A stretch of DNA of 64,000 nucleotides from Spirochaetales bacterium (GTDB lineage: Bacteria; Spirochaetota; Spirochaetia; DSM-2461): NCBI GenBank assembly GCA_016936555.1, contig JAFGXR010000108.1, positions 62,001-126,000 of the forward strand. The letters are read 5' to 3'. Below, piece after piece: positions 9,787 through 19,284 of the stretch. Under the pieces are notes generated by a model. The model saw only the letters and a list, made by a program, of their open reading frames with translations, made no database searches and was not told the DNA's origin. Both the position numbers and the translations under genes were made by a program. Position 1 is the first letter of the stretch. Every line of letters begins with the position of its first letter.

Positions 9787-12700
9787 ATGGACAGGTTATA
9801 CAACAGATTCTCATCATTCCGCAACCCCGGCGCCGAATACCGGGGACTCCCTTTCTGGGCATGGAATGACGAAATGGACAATGAAGAGATTGCTCGACAG
9901 ATTGAACTTTTCAGGGAAATGGGCTTCGGAGGCTATTTTATGCATTCCCGTGTCGGTCTGAAAACGCCTTATCTCTCGCCTACCTGGTTTACCGCCATTA
10001 AAGCGGGCATTGAAGCGGGCCGTAAAAGGGGAATGCACCCCTGGCTTTACGACGAGGACCGGTGGCCTTCGGGGAGCGCCGGCGGGCTGGCAACGGCGGA
10101 GGAGCAGTACCGCCGCATGTCTCTCCGGGTCGTTGAGAATCCGTCGGAAGAGCACTGGAATGAAGTCCGGAAGAGTTGCGGCTTTTCCCGTCTTTTCCTC
10201 TGTTCCGTTGAAAAGGGGGTTCTCGGAGATTACGAAGCGGTGAGTTCTGTCTCTGCAGGCGGCCAGTCACGTAATCTGCTGATGTTTTTCACGGAAAGAG
10301 ACAAACCGGAACCGGTTTATAACGGGGCGACCTATCTCGATACTCTGAACAGGGAAGCGGTCGGGCACTTTATCAAAATAAATTATCAGTCCTATGCCGA
10401 CAATATCGAAGGCTCCCTGGCCGGGCAGGTGAAGGGGATTTTTACCGATGAACCCCACTACGGCGATTCGTTGGGGGATCCCCGGTGCTGGAAACTCCCC
10501 TGGACGGTAAAACTTCCCGCAGAATTTGAAGAGGCCTTCGGTTATGATCTTCTCCCTTATCTTCCCGAACTGTTCTATTCAATCGGCGTTTACAGAGTCT
10601 CCCGTCATCGATATCTCTATTACGAACTGCTGACCAGGCTATTCGTCTCTTCCTTCGCCGGACAGATAGAGGAGTGGTGTACGAACGAAGGGATATCTTT
10701 TACCGGTCATGTCCTCAATGAGGGAAGCCTTGTGGCCCAGGCGGGATCCGTCGGCAGCTGTATGCGTTTTTACGAACACATGCATATTCCCGGCATGGAT
10801 CTTCTCACCGAATTCTGGAGGGAGTACGATACGGCTAAACAGGTGGCGTCGGCGGCACGGCAGACGGGAAAAAAAGAGCGGATCAGCGAACTCTACGGCT
10901 GCACCGGCTGGGATTTTCCCCTGTCCGGTCACAGGGCCATAGGCGACTGGCATGCCGTTATGGGGATCAATCTCCGCTGTCCCCATCTGTCGCTTTACTC
11001 TCTGGCCGGCGAGAGAAAAAGGGATTTCCCCGCCAGTATTTCCTTTCAGTCTCCCTGGTATGATCAGTACCATCTGGTGGAGGATCATTTCGCCAGGCTT
11101 CATTCGGTCTTCGCCGGAAGCCGGGAGATCCGTCAGACCCTCGTTATTCATCCCATAGAAAGCATGTGGACCATGATAGAAAAGGACTGGAAAAACAATT
11201 GGCTTCCGGCTCCCCATATCCTCGAGTTCGAACACCGCTGGGCCGAACTCCGGAACAGTATGATTCACAATCATGAAGATTTCGATCTGGCTGACGAGGA
11301 GATGCTTTCCCGCCTGGGGCAGGTTATTGCGGATAAGCAATCAGATCCGGTTTTCAAAGTGGGGGAAGGGGGGTACAACAGAATCATTGTTCCCTCACTG
11401 CTGACCATACGATCATCAACTCTCCGGCTGCTCGAAACATGGCTTGAGGCGGGAGGCGAACTGGTTTTTACCGGCCGGATTCCCGAATATGTCGACGCTG
11501 AGGCTTCGGGAGCCTGCAGAAAGCTCGCTTTGAAAGCTCTATCATCCTATCTTCCGAAACCGGGCATTTCCATAAAGGTTCCGGGCGACCGGGAGGAAAA
11601 CTCCCTCCTCTATCACCTCAGGGAAAATGATGATTTTTATATTCTATTTGTGGTGAACAGCGGATACATTCCAGACCATGGTATGGATAAAAAAGTTCTG
11701 GAAAGGATTGGAGAATACAGCGAGGTGACGATTTCACTTCCCGGTTACATGGCGGGGAAGCTCTATGAAGGAGATACGGACAGCGGTGAAATCATCCCTG
11801 TTCCGGTTATAGCCGGGACAGGGGAAAATATGATCAGAACGGCCTTCGCCCCTCTCCAGTCCAGGCTCTACTTTATTGAGAAGGGGGCTTCTCCCGCCAT
11901 CGATCCGGTTGAAAATGAAAGCTCTCATTTTGTTCGTGAAGTGATTGATTGTGAGGAATGGACAGGTCGGACAGACAGTGAAAACAGTCTTGTTCTCGAC
12001 CGCGTTGATCTTCAGTTCGAGGGAAATGCCTACCGCGGCATTGATGTTCTCGATGCTGACAGCCTTCTGAGAAAACACCTGGGGCTCGAATTGCGGGGTG
12101 AACAGATGTTTCAGCCCTGGGCTGTCCGGGATACAGGACGATCTGTCCCCTATTCTCTGGTCTACCTTTTTTATCTGAGGGACAAAGAGGCTGCGGCGCT
12201 TGTGGAAAAACTGGTTATGGAGCAACCCGAAGCGGTCGAATTGTTCCTGAACGGAAAAGCTCTGAAGTGGACAGATGAAGGCTGGTGGATAGATCCCTCT
12301 TTCAGAACGACATCGGTCCCCCGCGGTTGTATGAAAAAGGGCCTGAACAGAATTGAAGTCCGTGGTGTGTACCGCGAAACTTCCGACGGCCTTGAAGCGG
12401 CTTATCTGACCGGACAGTTCGGAGTTTCGATTGTTAAGGGCGAAAAGCCCGAAATTATCAGAAAGCCCGCAAGTCTGTCCATCGGGGACTGGTGTCTGCA
12501 GGGGTATCCCTTCTACTCCGGATCTGTCACATATAAAAGCCTGGTGAGAAAGCCGGAAGCCGGAAAGGGATTACGAGCTTATCTTTCTGTGCCGGATTTC
12601 GGGGGATCACTGATTCGCGTCAGTTTTAATGATGAATCGGCACAGATTGTTTATATGCCTCCCTACGAAATCGCTCTTCCCGACGGTGATGAAGGCGGGG

Positions 12701-12903
12701 AGTTTGAAATTTCCATCACCGTCGTCTCCCACCGCAGAAATCTTCTCGGTCCCCATCATTTTCTGGAAAAAAATCCCGTCTGGACCGGACCTCAGGTCTT
12801 CCGTCCGGCACCGCAGCACCGTGTCGAATCTTATCAGATCGTACCCTGCGGACTACTCAAAAAGCCCATCTGGGTTATCAGAAGAGAGCACAAAATTCAT
12901 TAA
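9787..12903 (+). CDS. Large glycosidase, GH106-like
   Basis: 1038 residues, no signal peptide, so cytoplasmic. It begins 2 bp after the AraC stop with an AGGAG inside the end of that gene, indicating translational coupling. The N-terminal 'RGLPFWAWNDEMDNEEIARQ' and 'WLYDEDRWPSGSAGG' motifs belong to a TIM-barrel group I place near the GH106 alpha-L-rhamnosidases. E222 in 'GIFTDEPHYGDS' is a plausible catalytic acid (inference). Residues ~330-560 look like the rest of the barrel and a Rossmann-like beta/alpha domain; ~740-1000 look like beta-sandwich (galactose-binding-like) modules. It would cleave oligosaccharides after import. The linkage is uncertain; GH106 membership needs a profile search. 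Confidence 0.75.
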   Translation: MDRLYNRFSSFRNPGAEYRGLPFWAWNDEMDNEEIARQIELFREMGFGGYFMHSRVGLKTPYLSPTWFTAIKAGIEAGRKRGMHPWLYDEDRWPSGSAGGLATAEEQYRRMSLRVVENPSEEHWNEVRKSCGFSRLFLCSVEKGVLGDYEAVSSVSAGGQSRNLLMFFTERDKPEPVYNGATYLDTLNREAVGHFIKINYQSYADNIEGSLAGQVKGIFTDEPHYGDSLGDPRCWKLPWTVKLPAEFEEAFGYDLLPYLPELFYSIGVYRVSRHRYLYYELLTRLFVSSFAGQIEEWCTNEGISFTGHVLNEGSLVAQAGSVGSCMRFYEHMHIPGMDLLTEFWREYDTAKQVASAARQTGKKERISELYGCTGWDFPLSGHRAIGDWHAVMGINLRCPHLSLYSLAGERKRDFPASISFQSPWYDQYHLVEDHFARLHSVFAGSREIRQTLVIHPIESMWTMIEKDWKNNWLPAPHILEFEHRWAELRNSMIHNHEDFDLADEEMLSRLGQVIADKQSDPVFKVGEGGYNRIIVPSLLTIRSSTLRLLETWLEAGGELVFTGRIPEYVDAEASGACRKLALKALSSYLPKPGISIKVPGDREENSLLYHLRENDDFYILFVVNSGYIPDHGMDKKVLERIGEYSEVTISLPGYMAGKLYEGDTDSGEIIPVPVIAGTGENMIRTAFAPLQSRLYFIEKGASPAIDPVENESSHFVREVIDCEEWTGRTDSENSLVLDRVDLQFEGNAYRGIDVLDADSLLRKHLGLELRGEQMFQPWAVRDTGRSVPYSLVYLFYLRDKEAAALVEKLVMEQPEAVELFLNGKALKWTDEGWWIDPSFRTTSVPRGCMKKGLNRIEVRGVYRETSDGLEAAYLTGQFGVSIVKGEKPEIIRKPASLSIGDWCLQGYPFYSGSVTYKSLVRKPEAGKGLRAYLSVPDFGGSLIRVSFNDESAQIVYMPPYEIALPDGDEGGEFEISITVVSHRRNLLGPHHFLEKNPVWTGPQVFRPAPQHRVESYQIVPCGLLKKPIWVIRREHKIH

Positions 12904-12947
12904 TGACAATTTTTTAAGATTTCCAGTGGGAAAATAACCATTAAAAA

Positions 12948-12983
12948 AATGATATTGCGGAATGGTCATCATCTGATATCATT
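12948..12983. promoter_or_regulatory. Inverted repeat upstream of lipoprotein genes
   Basis: Perfect 8-bp arms AATGATAT (12948-12955) and ATATCATT (12976-12983), 20 bp apart, sit in the 119-bp gap before the first lipoprotein gene. This is a candidate operator for the AraC protein or another regulator; it could also be a chance dyad in AT-rich DNA. Confidence 0.3.
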
Positions 12984-13022
12984 GTGAACATATGAGAACA
13001 AAAGAGGACAAAGGAGAAGTTA

Positions 13023-13667
13023 ATGTATCGTAATATTAGTAAAATATCAGTTTTTGTGCTGGTTTTGTTTGGCTTGGCATCCTGTCTGACCAGCAATTCG
13101 GCGACAACTGAAACTGCAGCAAGGGAAATCATTCCCATGAGAGAGCCGGATATTCTTATTAATACAGCGGAATCCTGGGGCGGCAAGGATCTGGCGGGTC
13201 TGGAATACGATTTCGACTTTGAGAATGTCAAAGCCCTGAAGATGTCTCAGGATTACGGCGCTACCATGCTTGTCTATCATTTTACCGGTTTCGAACCGGG
13301 ACAGAAGCTGGATATCAATCTGGATGTGAATATCTATCTGACGGAATCGAGCGGATGGGTTGAGCTCTTCTGGGAAAAAGGTCTCTTTCAATCCTCAACG
13401 GATGCCTGGAACAAAAGAGGAGACGATGAGAAGTGGGGATATTTCGGTGTGGATGGCTATAAAAGGAAATGGGAATCCGGTGGAAAAGATCCGGAAAAGA
13501 GGATTCTCGGAACATCATCCCGCGGCTGGGTACATATTGCCGACAGTTCACAAGCCGATGAAAATGGTGATTTTACCTTTGCCATCCAGGCCGGTCACTG
13601 GGAGGAATCTCCCGCATTTATTGAAGAATATTTTGCAAATTTAAAAGTTTCCCCCTCTGTTGAGTAA
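13023..13667 (+). CDS. Secreted lipoprotein, paralogue of the next gene
   Basis: 214 residues. The signal peptide ends in a lipobox, LASC with Cys at residue 20, predicting a lipid-anchored protein. GGAG lies at ~13013. The remainder looks all-beta: 'GATMLVYHFTGFEPGQKLDI' then 'GWVELFWEKG' and a terminal 'FANLKVSPS'. The same order of motifs recurs in the downstream lipoprotein, so the two are tandem paralogues. No family was recognised; a carbohydrate-binding beta-sandwich is inference from fold pattern and location. Confidence 0.7.
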   Translation: MYRNISKISVFVLVLFGLASCLTSNSATTETAAREIIPMREPDILINTAESWGGKDLAGLEYDFDFENVKALKMSQDYGATMLVYHFTGFEPGQKLDINLDVNIYLTESSGWVELFWEKGLFQSSTDAWNKRGDDEKWGYFGVDGYKRKWESGGKDPEKRILGTSSRGWVHIADSSQADENGDFTFAIQAGHWEESPAFIEEYFANLKVSPSVE

Positions 13668-13684
13668 GGGAATGTGGAGGATAT

Positions 13685-14569
13685 ATGAAAAAAGCTTTGT
13701 TGGCTATGGCATTTGCGGCTCTGATGATGGCGGGTTGTGATGACGGAGGTGTTATTACAGATATCCCCGATGAGGAGTCTCTTCCCTTTGTGGGCCCTGC
13801 GACAAAAGACTGGAATATGGATAATCCCAACGCGGCGGTATGGCAGAATTATACACCCTATTCGGATATTTATCTAACTCAGGATGAAATAGATGAAGGT
13901 CCCTTTTTCTTCCTTTCGGAGGAGGAATACGGACCGGATTTGTATGAATCCAATAAGTATGAAAAATTTATGAATATCGGAGCGACATTCGGCACCGGTT
14001 ATATGGTCTGGCGTTTCCCCGTATCCGAAGCGGAAGAGGACGACCAGAGAGTTGTTACATCATTTTCAACCAATCATGTCAACGTCCAGCTCGATATCAA
14101 ACTCGACTGGAACGATATGGTTGAATATGCAGCCTGGTTTGAGGTTTTCTGGAAGGAAGGAGAAGTTCTGGCGGATCCTGTTGTATTTGAGGATGCGGAA
14201 GCCGGCGGCTTCGGAGATCCTTCAGATCCGGTGAAGCCCTGGAAGCTCAAGTTCGTCTCTCCCGGACATGACAGCTTCAGTGTTTTCGGTCCAAGCCCTT
14301 ATCCCAAATCGACAGACGACCTCCTGGCCCTTGTGTCGGCCACAGACAGTGTCTATAACACGAGCGCCAATGCCGACTCGGATATTATCGTACTCGATAG
14401 AGGTGACGGATGGATTACTATCCGGGAGGAAAATGTTCCTGTTGACAGTGCCTACACTCTTACCGTGGGTGTCAAGCTCGGAGGTCTCGATACTTCCTGG
14501 CAGTACGGTTTCACCTATTATCCGGAAGTCTCTATCGATAATCTCATAATCGAGCCCGTTGCGGACTGA
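13685..14569 (+). CDS. Secreted lipoprotein, paralogue of the previous gene
   Basis: 294 residues; lipobox MAGC with Cys at residue 19. GGAGG lies 6 bp before the ATG. It shares with the upstream lipoprotein a 'GATF...MVWRF' strand, 'WFEVFWKEG', 'GDGWITI', and the C-terminal 'VSIDNLIIEP' strand, with an acidic insert between. It starts 18 bp after the previous stop and is followed by a strong terminator, so the two form a small operon. Function unknown; probably a surface glycan-binding or structural protein. Confidence 0.7.
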   Translation: MKKALLAMAFAALMMAGCDDGGVITDIPDEESLPFVGPATKDWNMDNPNAAVWQNYTPYSDIYLTQDEIDEGPFFFLSEEEYGPDLYESNKYEKFMNIGATFGTGYMVWRFPVSEAEEDDQRVVTSFSTNHVNVQLDIKLDWNDMVEYAAWFEVFWKEGEVLADPVVFEDAEAGGFGDPSDPVKPWKLKFVSPGHDSFSVFGPSPYPKSTDDLLALVSATDSVYNTSANADSDIIVLDRGDGWITIREENVPVDSAYTLTVGVKLGGLDTSWQYGFTYYPEVSIDNLIIEPVAD

Positions 14570-14605
14570 TGACTCTGATTCCGATTTAATGACTTTCTGA
14601 CGGGA

Positions 14606-14640
14606 AAAGCCGGATTTTTCAAACAGATCCGGCTTTTTTA
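14606..14640 (+). terminator. Rho-independent terminator
   Basis: Perfect 10-bp stem AAAGCCGGAT / ATCCGGCTTT with an 11-nt loop, followed by a T-run. It ends the two-lipoprotein operon. Confidence 0.9.
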
Positions 14641-14664
14641 TTACTGAACTTATATGAGGTGTTT

Positions 14665-15351
14665 ATGAAACTGAAAAGCATGATGCTGGCCCCGCTTTTT
14701 GCAATCGCAGGGGGGATGTTTTTCTCCTGTGCCTTTTCAGGTCCCGATATCCTGCTGGACTCTGAAGTGGTGGAAGGAAAAAAACTGAGCAAATATGTGG
14801 AGAAATACTGGGTCTCCTCAACTCTTGAAGCCAGTGATGACGGCGACATGGCGGCCTATGCCATGTGGATGGGATGGAAGATCGCCAATCTGTTCGATGG
14901 GGTCATCAGCGCTGTCACCCCCAATGTCAGCGACAGCCCGAGCTGCGGCTGGAGCAGCGCCGATAAGGATCTGCCCCAGTGGGTCATCATTGATTTCGGC
15001 GTTCCCGTCGTTCCCAAAAAAGTGATTCTCTATGCCAGGACTGACGACTGGGGATCCTATGGAAACCCGGGAGCCAATTTCCCCCAGGCGTTTGAGATTT
15101 ATCTGAGCAATGACGGACAGATTCCCGATGCGGCGGAAACGGGGGATCCCTCCGATACGGCATCCTATTGGGATTCTTCGTCGGTTTCAATCGATTCCTC
15201 CACTTTGCTGAAACCGCCCAAAAGCGATCCCGGCTTATCCTATGAGCTGGACAATACGGATTTGAAGCGCTATCTCATGCTGAAGGTGACAAGGGCTACC
15301 GGAGATTTCGTTCAGCTTTCGGAACTGGAAGTCTACGGGGAATTCGAATAG
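14665..15351 (+). CDS. Lipoprotein with F5/8 type C (discoidin) domain
   Basis: 228 residues from ATG 14665, chosen over GTG 14659 because the GAGG at 14655 is correctly spaced only for the ATG. The lipobox is FFSC. Nearly all of the mature protein is one F5/8C-like module: 'NLFDGVISAVTPNVSDSPSCG' and 'WVIIDFGVPVVPKKVILYAR' are typical, as are 'FPQAFEIYLSNDGQ' and the terminal 'LSELEVYGEFE'. There is no catalytic domain, so it is probably a surface glycan-binding protein. It is 13-22 bp from the porin-like gene and likely co-transcribed with it. Confidence 0.8.
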   Translation: MKLKSMMLAPLFAIAGGMFFSCAFSGPDILLDSEVVEGKKLSKYVEKYWVSSTLEASDDGDMAAYAMWMGWKIANLFDGVISAVTPNVSDSPSCGWSSADKDLPQWVIIDFGVPVVPKKVILYARTDDWGSYGNPGANFPQAFEIYLSNDGQIPDAAETGDPSDTASYWDSSSVSIDSSTLLKPPKSDPGLSYELDNTDLKRYLMLKVTRATGDFVQLSELEVYGEFE

Positions 15352-15373
15352 GGGAACAGGAAGGATGAGTGTT

Positions 15374-16708
15374 ATGAACAGAAAAGTATTTTTATTGACA
15401 GCCATGATCTTCAGTCTCCTCTTTGCGCTACCCGCCCAGGACCGGGAGGAAGACAATGGGAATCAGGCTCTGCAGGAGCAGATTGATGCTTTAGAGAAAG
15501 AGCTGAAAGATCTGAAAGCGGAGGTTGCGGGGAAGCAGCCGAAAATCAGAGCCCAGGTGGGCGGAAATGTTGAAATGATCTGGCAGTACAATCTCCGGAC
15601 GGGGAGAAGCGGATTTGAAAACCTCTATACGACTGATGTGGAAGTTGTCATCGTCCCGGAAGAAACGACAAGTGAATCTGTGGGGAACGGGACTCCCTAC
15701 GGTTATATCAAGCTGGAGGACTATGCCCTTTCCCTCACTCCCGATTCCATCGATGGATCATTCGGAACATTTGACAGCCGGATCTACTGGGATATCTTCT
15801 GGATCCGGCTGTTTTATTTACCTGATTTCCTCCTCAATCTGGCAACAGCGATTGATACATTCGGGCCTGATGTCAGAACAGATGGAAATAATGTCCCTGT
15901 GCAGGGAGGTCTTGCATTCGGAGCCAACGGGGAACTCTTCGATCTTGAACTGAAAGTCGCGTCACCGGAAACCCAGGAGCTGAACTATACAAACCAGTAC
16001 GGAATCGGCGTCGACGGTAAACTGAAGCTGGCTGACGGGCGTATTGTTCTTGTCGGTGGTTTGAGTTTTGCCATGGATCTGGGAAACAACAAGGAAAATA
16101 TCGATTTCAAAACAAAGGATCTCGGTTTATCTCTCGGAACGACATTTGATCTGGTGGACTTGTGGAAGGGGATGGAATTTACCGTTGCCGGAGATCTTCT
16201 CAACAGGTTTGATGAAAGGTACAGCGAATATGAAGGGTTTGATTTCGACCTGATGGCAAGAGGGGCTGTGAACCTTTCCGATAAAGCGGTCATTGATGAT
16301 GCCGATGCCTGGAGCCATTTTGCCGTCGCCGCTTATTTCAATCCCTCGGGGGATGACAAAAAACTGGATCTCACGGCATCTCTCGTAGAGCTCGAGGGGA
16401 ATTACGGTCTTATACCCGTTCTGGGATTCTCTCTTGGCGGGAGCCTCTACAATCTGATCGAAGGCGATCCCGGCTGGGGAATCAGCGGAGACCTGAATGC
16501 TACTTTCAATTGGCTGAAAGCATACGCGGGTATGACTTACGGCGATTCCGACATTCTGACTCTTGATGCGGGAGTTACCGTTACCGTCATTGATAAAGTC
16601 GAATTTGATGTAAACTATTCCTCTTTCAATCTCAATAACAGCTCGACGACAAACGGTGTGATTCCCGATAAAGGTATGATTTCACTTTCGGCGAAAATTG
16701 AATTTTAA
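15374..16708 (+). CDS. Porin-like outer-membrane beta-barrel protein
   Basis: 444 residues from ATG 15374 (MNRKVFLL). The ATG at 15365 abuts the AAGG ribosome-binding site and is too close. It has a signal peptide ending at LPAQ, then a short coiled coil ('NQALQEQIDALEKELKDLKA'). About 380 residues of alternating polar/hydrophobic strands follow, ending in a C-terminal phenylalanine ('ISLSAKIEF'), the usual outer-membrane-barrel signature. The coiled coil could anchor to peptidoglycan or trimerise. In this locus it is a candidate channel for oligosaccharides released outside the cell (inference from context). Confidence 0.75.
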   Translation: MNRKVFLLTAMIFSLLFALPAQDREEDNGNQALQEQIDALEKELKDLKAEVAGKQPKIRAQVGGNVEMIWQYNLRTGRSGFENLYTTDVEVVIVPEETTSESVGNGTPYGYIKLEDYALSLTPDSIDGSFGTFDSRIYWDIFWIRLFYLPDFLLNLATAIDTFGPDVRTDGNNVPVQGGLAFGANGELFDLELKVASPETQELNYTNQYGIGVDGKLKLADGRIVLVGGLSFAMDLGNNKENIDFKTKDLGLSLGTTFDLVDLWKGMEFTVAGDLLNRFDERYSEYEGFDFDLMARGAVNLSDKAVIDDADAWSHFAVAAYFNPSGDDKKLDLTASLVELEGNYGLIPVLGFSLGGSLYNLIEGDPGWGISGDLNATFNWLKAYAGMTYGDSDILTLDAGVTVTVIDKVEFDVNYSSFNLNNSSTTNGVIPDKGMISLSAKIEF

Positions 16709-16719
16709 AGGAAAACAGT

Positions 16720-19107
16720 ATGAAAAAACTCAATATAATACTGTCGGGGTTATTATTTCTGATAATTTCCATGGCGGTTTCCTGTGAAAATGGGATCACC
16801 TCGCCTCCGCCCACCGGAGAGGACGAGGTTCCTCAGAAAGTACTGGGGCTGCGGATCTCTGAAGCGGGTGAAACTTATGTGAAACTGGTATGGAATGCCG
16901 TATCAGGGGTTGACGGGTATAATATCTACCGGAAAGGCATTTATGATGCCGAATATGTGGAAACCGGATCATCTCAGGTCAATTCTTTCCGTGATGATGT
17001 ATCCTCCGGAGAGTATTATTACAAAGTCGCCGCTTATAATGAAGCCGGCGAAGGCGACTGGTCTCTCCTGGTCAAGGGCGGGCCGATAATCGACCTTAGC
17101 GATATCGGGGGGCCCCGGCCTTCCGCCTCCGATCTCTGGGCCCGTGCCGTAAGGCTCGCCTGGGCACCGGTCGAAGGCGCTTCGGAATATGATGTCTACC
17201 GCTCCGGCTCTGAAACCGGAACTTTTACCTACCGGAAAACGATAAAAACGGCCGGTACGGTCGATACGGGCCTGGCTCCCGAAACGGTTTATTACTATAA
17301 AATCGTGCCCCGGAACAGCGGCAGCGAAGGGATTCCCGGGCCGGCTGGATCGGCTGAAACAGAAGCGGAAACAGTTGTCAGGACAAAAAACTTCTTCGGG
17401 ATTCATACCATGACGGAGTCGGCGGACAATCTCGATGAACAGCTTGACTGGGCCCATGAGATGGTCGGTGACGGCGGATATATCAAACAGATGTTCTATA
17501 ATATCTCAAAAACAACCGACAGTCCCACATCGTTCTGGATCAATTTTATAAACGGTGTATATGAACGCAACATGATTCCCGTTATCCGTTTGTCCGGTGT
17601 GTTCGGCGATGGCTTCCAGTATAAACCGGCTACCGATGACGGGCTCGCGCCGACAGGTCCCGAATCCTATTCGCAAATTGCGGAAGCTTATAGAAAAATT
17701 GTGTCCAAGCTGCCGCTGGTGCCGGGCATTCCCCTAATCATTGAGATCTGGAATGAACCGAATCTCGATAACGAATGGAGTCTTGATGCGGACCATAGGG
17801 AAGCCGATCCCACTGAGTATGCCTATTTTCTGAAAGCATCCTACGATGCCGTAAAATCGATCGGTGACGTGAGAATCAAGGTCATCAACGGAGCCTGTTC
17901 ACCCGGGGGGAATTATAACGACAGAGATTTTGTGCACGATATGTTTGCGACAGTTCCCGAATCACGGGATGCCTTTGATTACTGGTCTGTTCATCCCTAT
18001 CCCGGCGACACGGCTCCCTGGATCAATAACCATGACATGGGGACAGAGAGCCAGTGGGATATTATCGACAGCTACATCCCTCAGAAGATGGAAATTGAAG
18101 CGGCCGGACGGTCCGGAGTGAAATTCATTATCACCGAAACCGGATATGTGTCTGATCTCGATGATCCCCGGTATATGGGAAGCGCTCCCCATATTTCTCC
18201 GCAAATGGCCGGTGATTATACGGCTCTGGCTTTTTCGGATTTCTGGTCTCAGTGGGAAGAGATTCTCGCTGTCTGTCCTTTCCATATGTACGATCCCTAT
18301 CTTCGGGGCTGGGAGGACCGGGCCTTTATCTCTCAGGACAAGGTGAAACAACCGGTGTACTACAGTGTTAAAGAGTCGCGTGAATCCTTTGCCTTTACAT
18401 ACAGCCCCGACCCTCTGTATGCCGGGCTGCCGGCGGTCAATCTCTATGGAAGCGACCCCGATAATCTGGCTCTGGGAGATGATGTTACGGTCTTCACCTC
18501 GTCGTCGATCGATAACTGGGGCTGGTCTCAGGCTTATATCAATGACGGGATCGATTTCGGGATAGGCTGGACCTCGGACGGTGAGAATCTCGATTCGGAA
18601 GAGGACAGTTCGCACTTCTCTCTACTGCCCGAATGGATCGCCTATGATTTCGGGGGGACAAGCCTGATCTCTTCGGTTCAGCTGGCTCCCCGGACGGGAG
18701 ATGAGGAAGCCTGCCTGCACTTTCCCCAGTCTGTTCAGATAGAGGTTACCGATGATGTCATACCGCCCAGGCTTCCCAAAGGCTCCATGACTGATGAGCA
18801 GTATAATGCTTATAAACTGGAGTACACGGCGGAGGTCGATGCTCTGAACTGGACGACAGTCGTAACGTCGGCGGAAGCCGATGCTGTTTTCGCCCCCTAT
18901 TCTGTTACCGATGGAACCGCGCCGAGAAAAATCGATGATGAGTGGACTGAAGTTCAGCAGGACGGGGAGATTATTCCCGATGGGGTCATCACACTGGATT
19001 TCGGCACACCGGTCACAGCCGGTGCCGTCAGGATTCATATTCTGAAGAAAACCAATCACGGATACGGCGGTTATCACGCTCAGTTGTCCGAGATCAAAGT
19101 TTACTGA
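16720..19107 (+). CDS. Lipoprotein glycosidase: FnIII-FnIII-GH-A-like barrel-F5/8C
   Basis: 795 residues. Lipobox VSC with Cys22. Two fibronectin type III repeats (~residues 40-215; both contain the 'YYYK' strand) precede a TIM-barrel domain (~225-560). E346 in 'EIWNEPN' is the expected acid/base and E473 in 'FIITETGY' the expected nucleophile of clan GH-A enzymes. A C-terminal discoidin-like domain (~580-795) ends 'AQLSEIKVY'. The barrel is closely paralogous to that of the gene at 20360, sharing 'FFGIHTM' and 'PVIRLSG'. It probably acts on an extracellular polysaccharide at the cell surface. The GH family (39, 5 or an unclassified group) is not certain. Confidence 0.85.
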   Translation: MKKLNIILSGLLFLIISMAVSCENGITSPPPTGEDEVPQKVLGLRISEAGETYVKLVWNAVSGVDGYNIYRKGIYDAEYVETGSSQVNSFRDDVSSGEYYYKVAAYNEAGEGDWSLLVKGGPIIDLSDIGGPRPSASDLWARAVRLAWAPVEGASEYDVYRSGSETGTFTYRKTIKTAGTVDTGLAPETVYYYKIVPRNSGSEGIPGPAGSAETEAETVVRTKNFFGIHTMTESADNLDEQLDWAHEMVGDGGYIKQMFYNISKTTDSPTSFWINFINGVYERNMIPVIRLSGVFGDGFQYKPATDDGLAPTGPESYSQIAEAYRKIVSKLPLVPGIPLIIEIWNEPNLDNEWSLDADHREADPTEYAYFLKASYDAVKSIGDVRIKVINGACSPGGNYNDRDFVHDMFATVPESRDAFDYWSVHPYPGDTAPWINNHDMGTESQWDIIDSYIPQKMEIEAAGRSGVKFIITETGYVSDLDDPRYMGSAPHISPQMAGDYTALAFSDFWSQWEEILAVCPFHMYDPYLRGWEDRAFISQDKVKQPVYYSVKESRESFAFTYSPDPLYAGLPAVNLYGSDPDNLALGDDVTVFTSSSIDNWGWSQAYINDGIDFGIGWTSDGENLDSEEDSSHFSLLPEWIAYDFGGTSLISSVQLAPRTGDEEACLHFPQSVQIEVTDDVIPPRLPKGSMTDEQYNAYKLEYTAEVDALNWTTVVTSAEADAVFAPYSVTDGTAPRKIDDEWTEVQQDGEIIPDGVITLDFGTPVTAGAVRIHILKKTNHGYGGYHAQLSEIKVY

Positions 19108-19126
19108 CCACTTGCTGAAACTGTAT

Positions 19127-19154
19127 AAGGCCCTGAATTTTCAGGGCTTTATTT
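19127..19154 (+). terminator. Rho-independent terminator
   Basis: A GCCCTGA / TCAGGGC stem with a 4-nt loop and a T-rich tail begins 20 bp after the glycosidase stop. It ends the discoidin-porin-glycosidase transcript. Confidence 0.85.
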
Positions 19155-19284
19155 ATTATACAAAATTAAGCAAATGTTCAATTATCTTAAAAAAAGACTA
19201 TAAATGTATATTTTAAAATTGTCATATTGTCGAAATGTTTTCTCATGGTAGCATTATGTATAATGTAATTTCAAGGAGGAGTTG

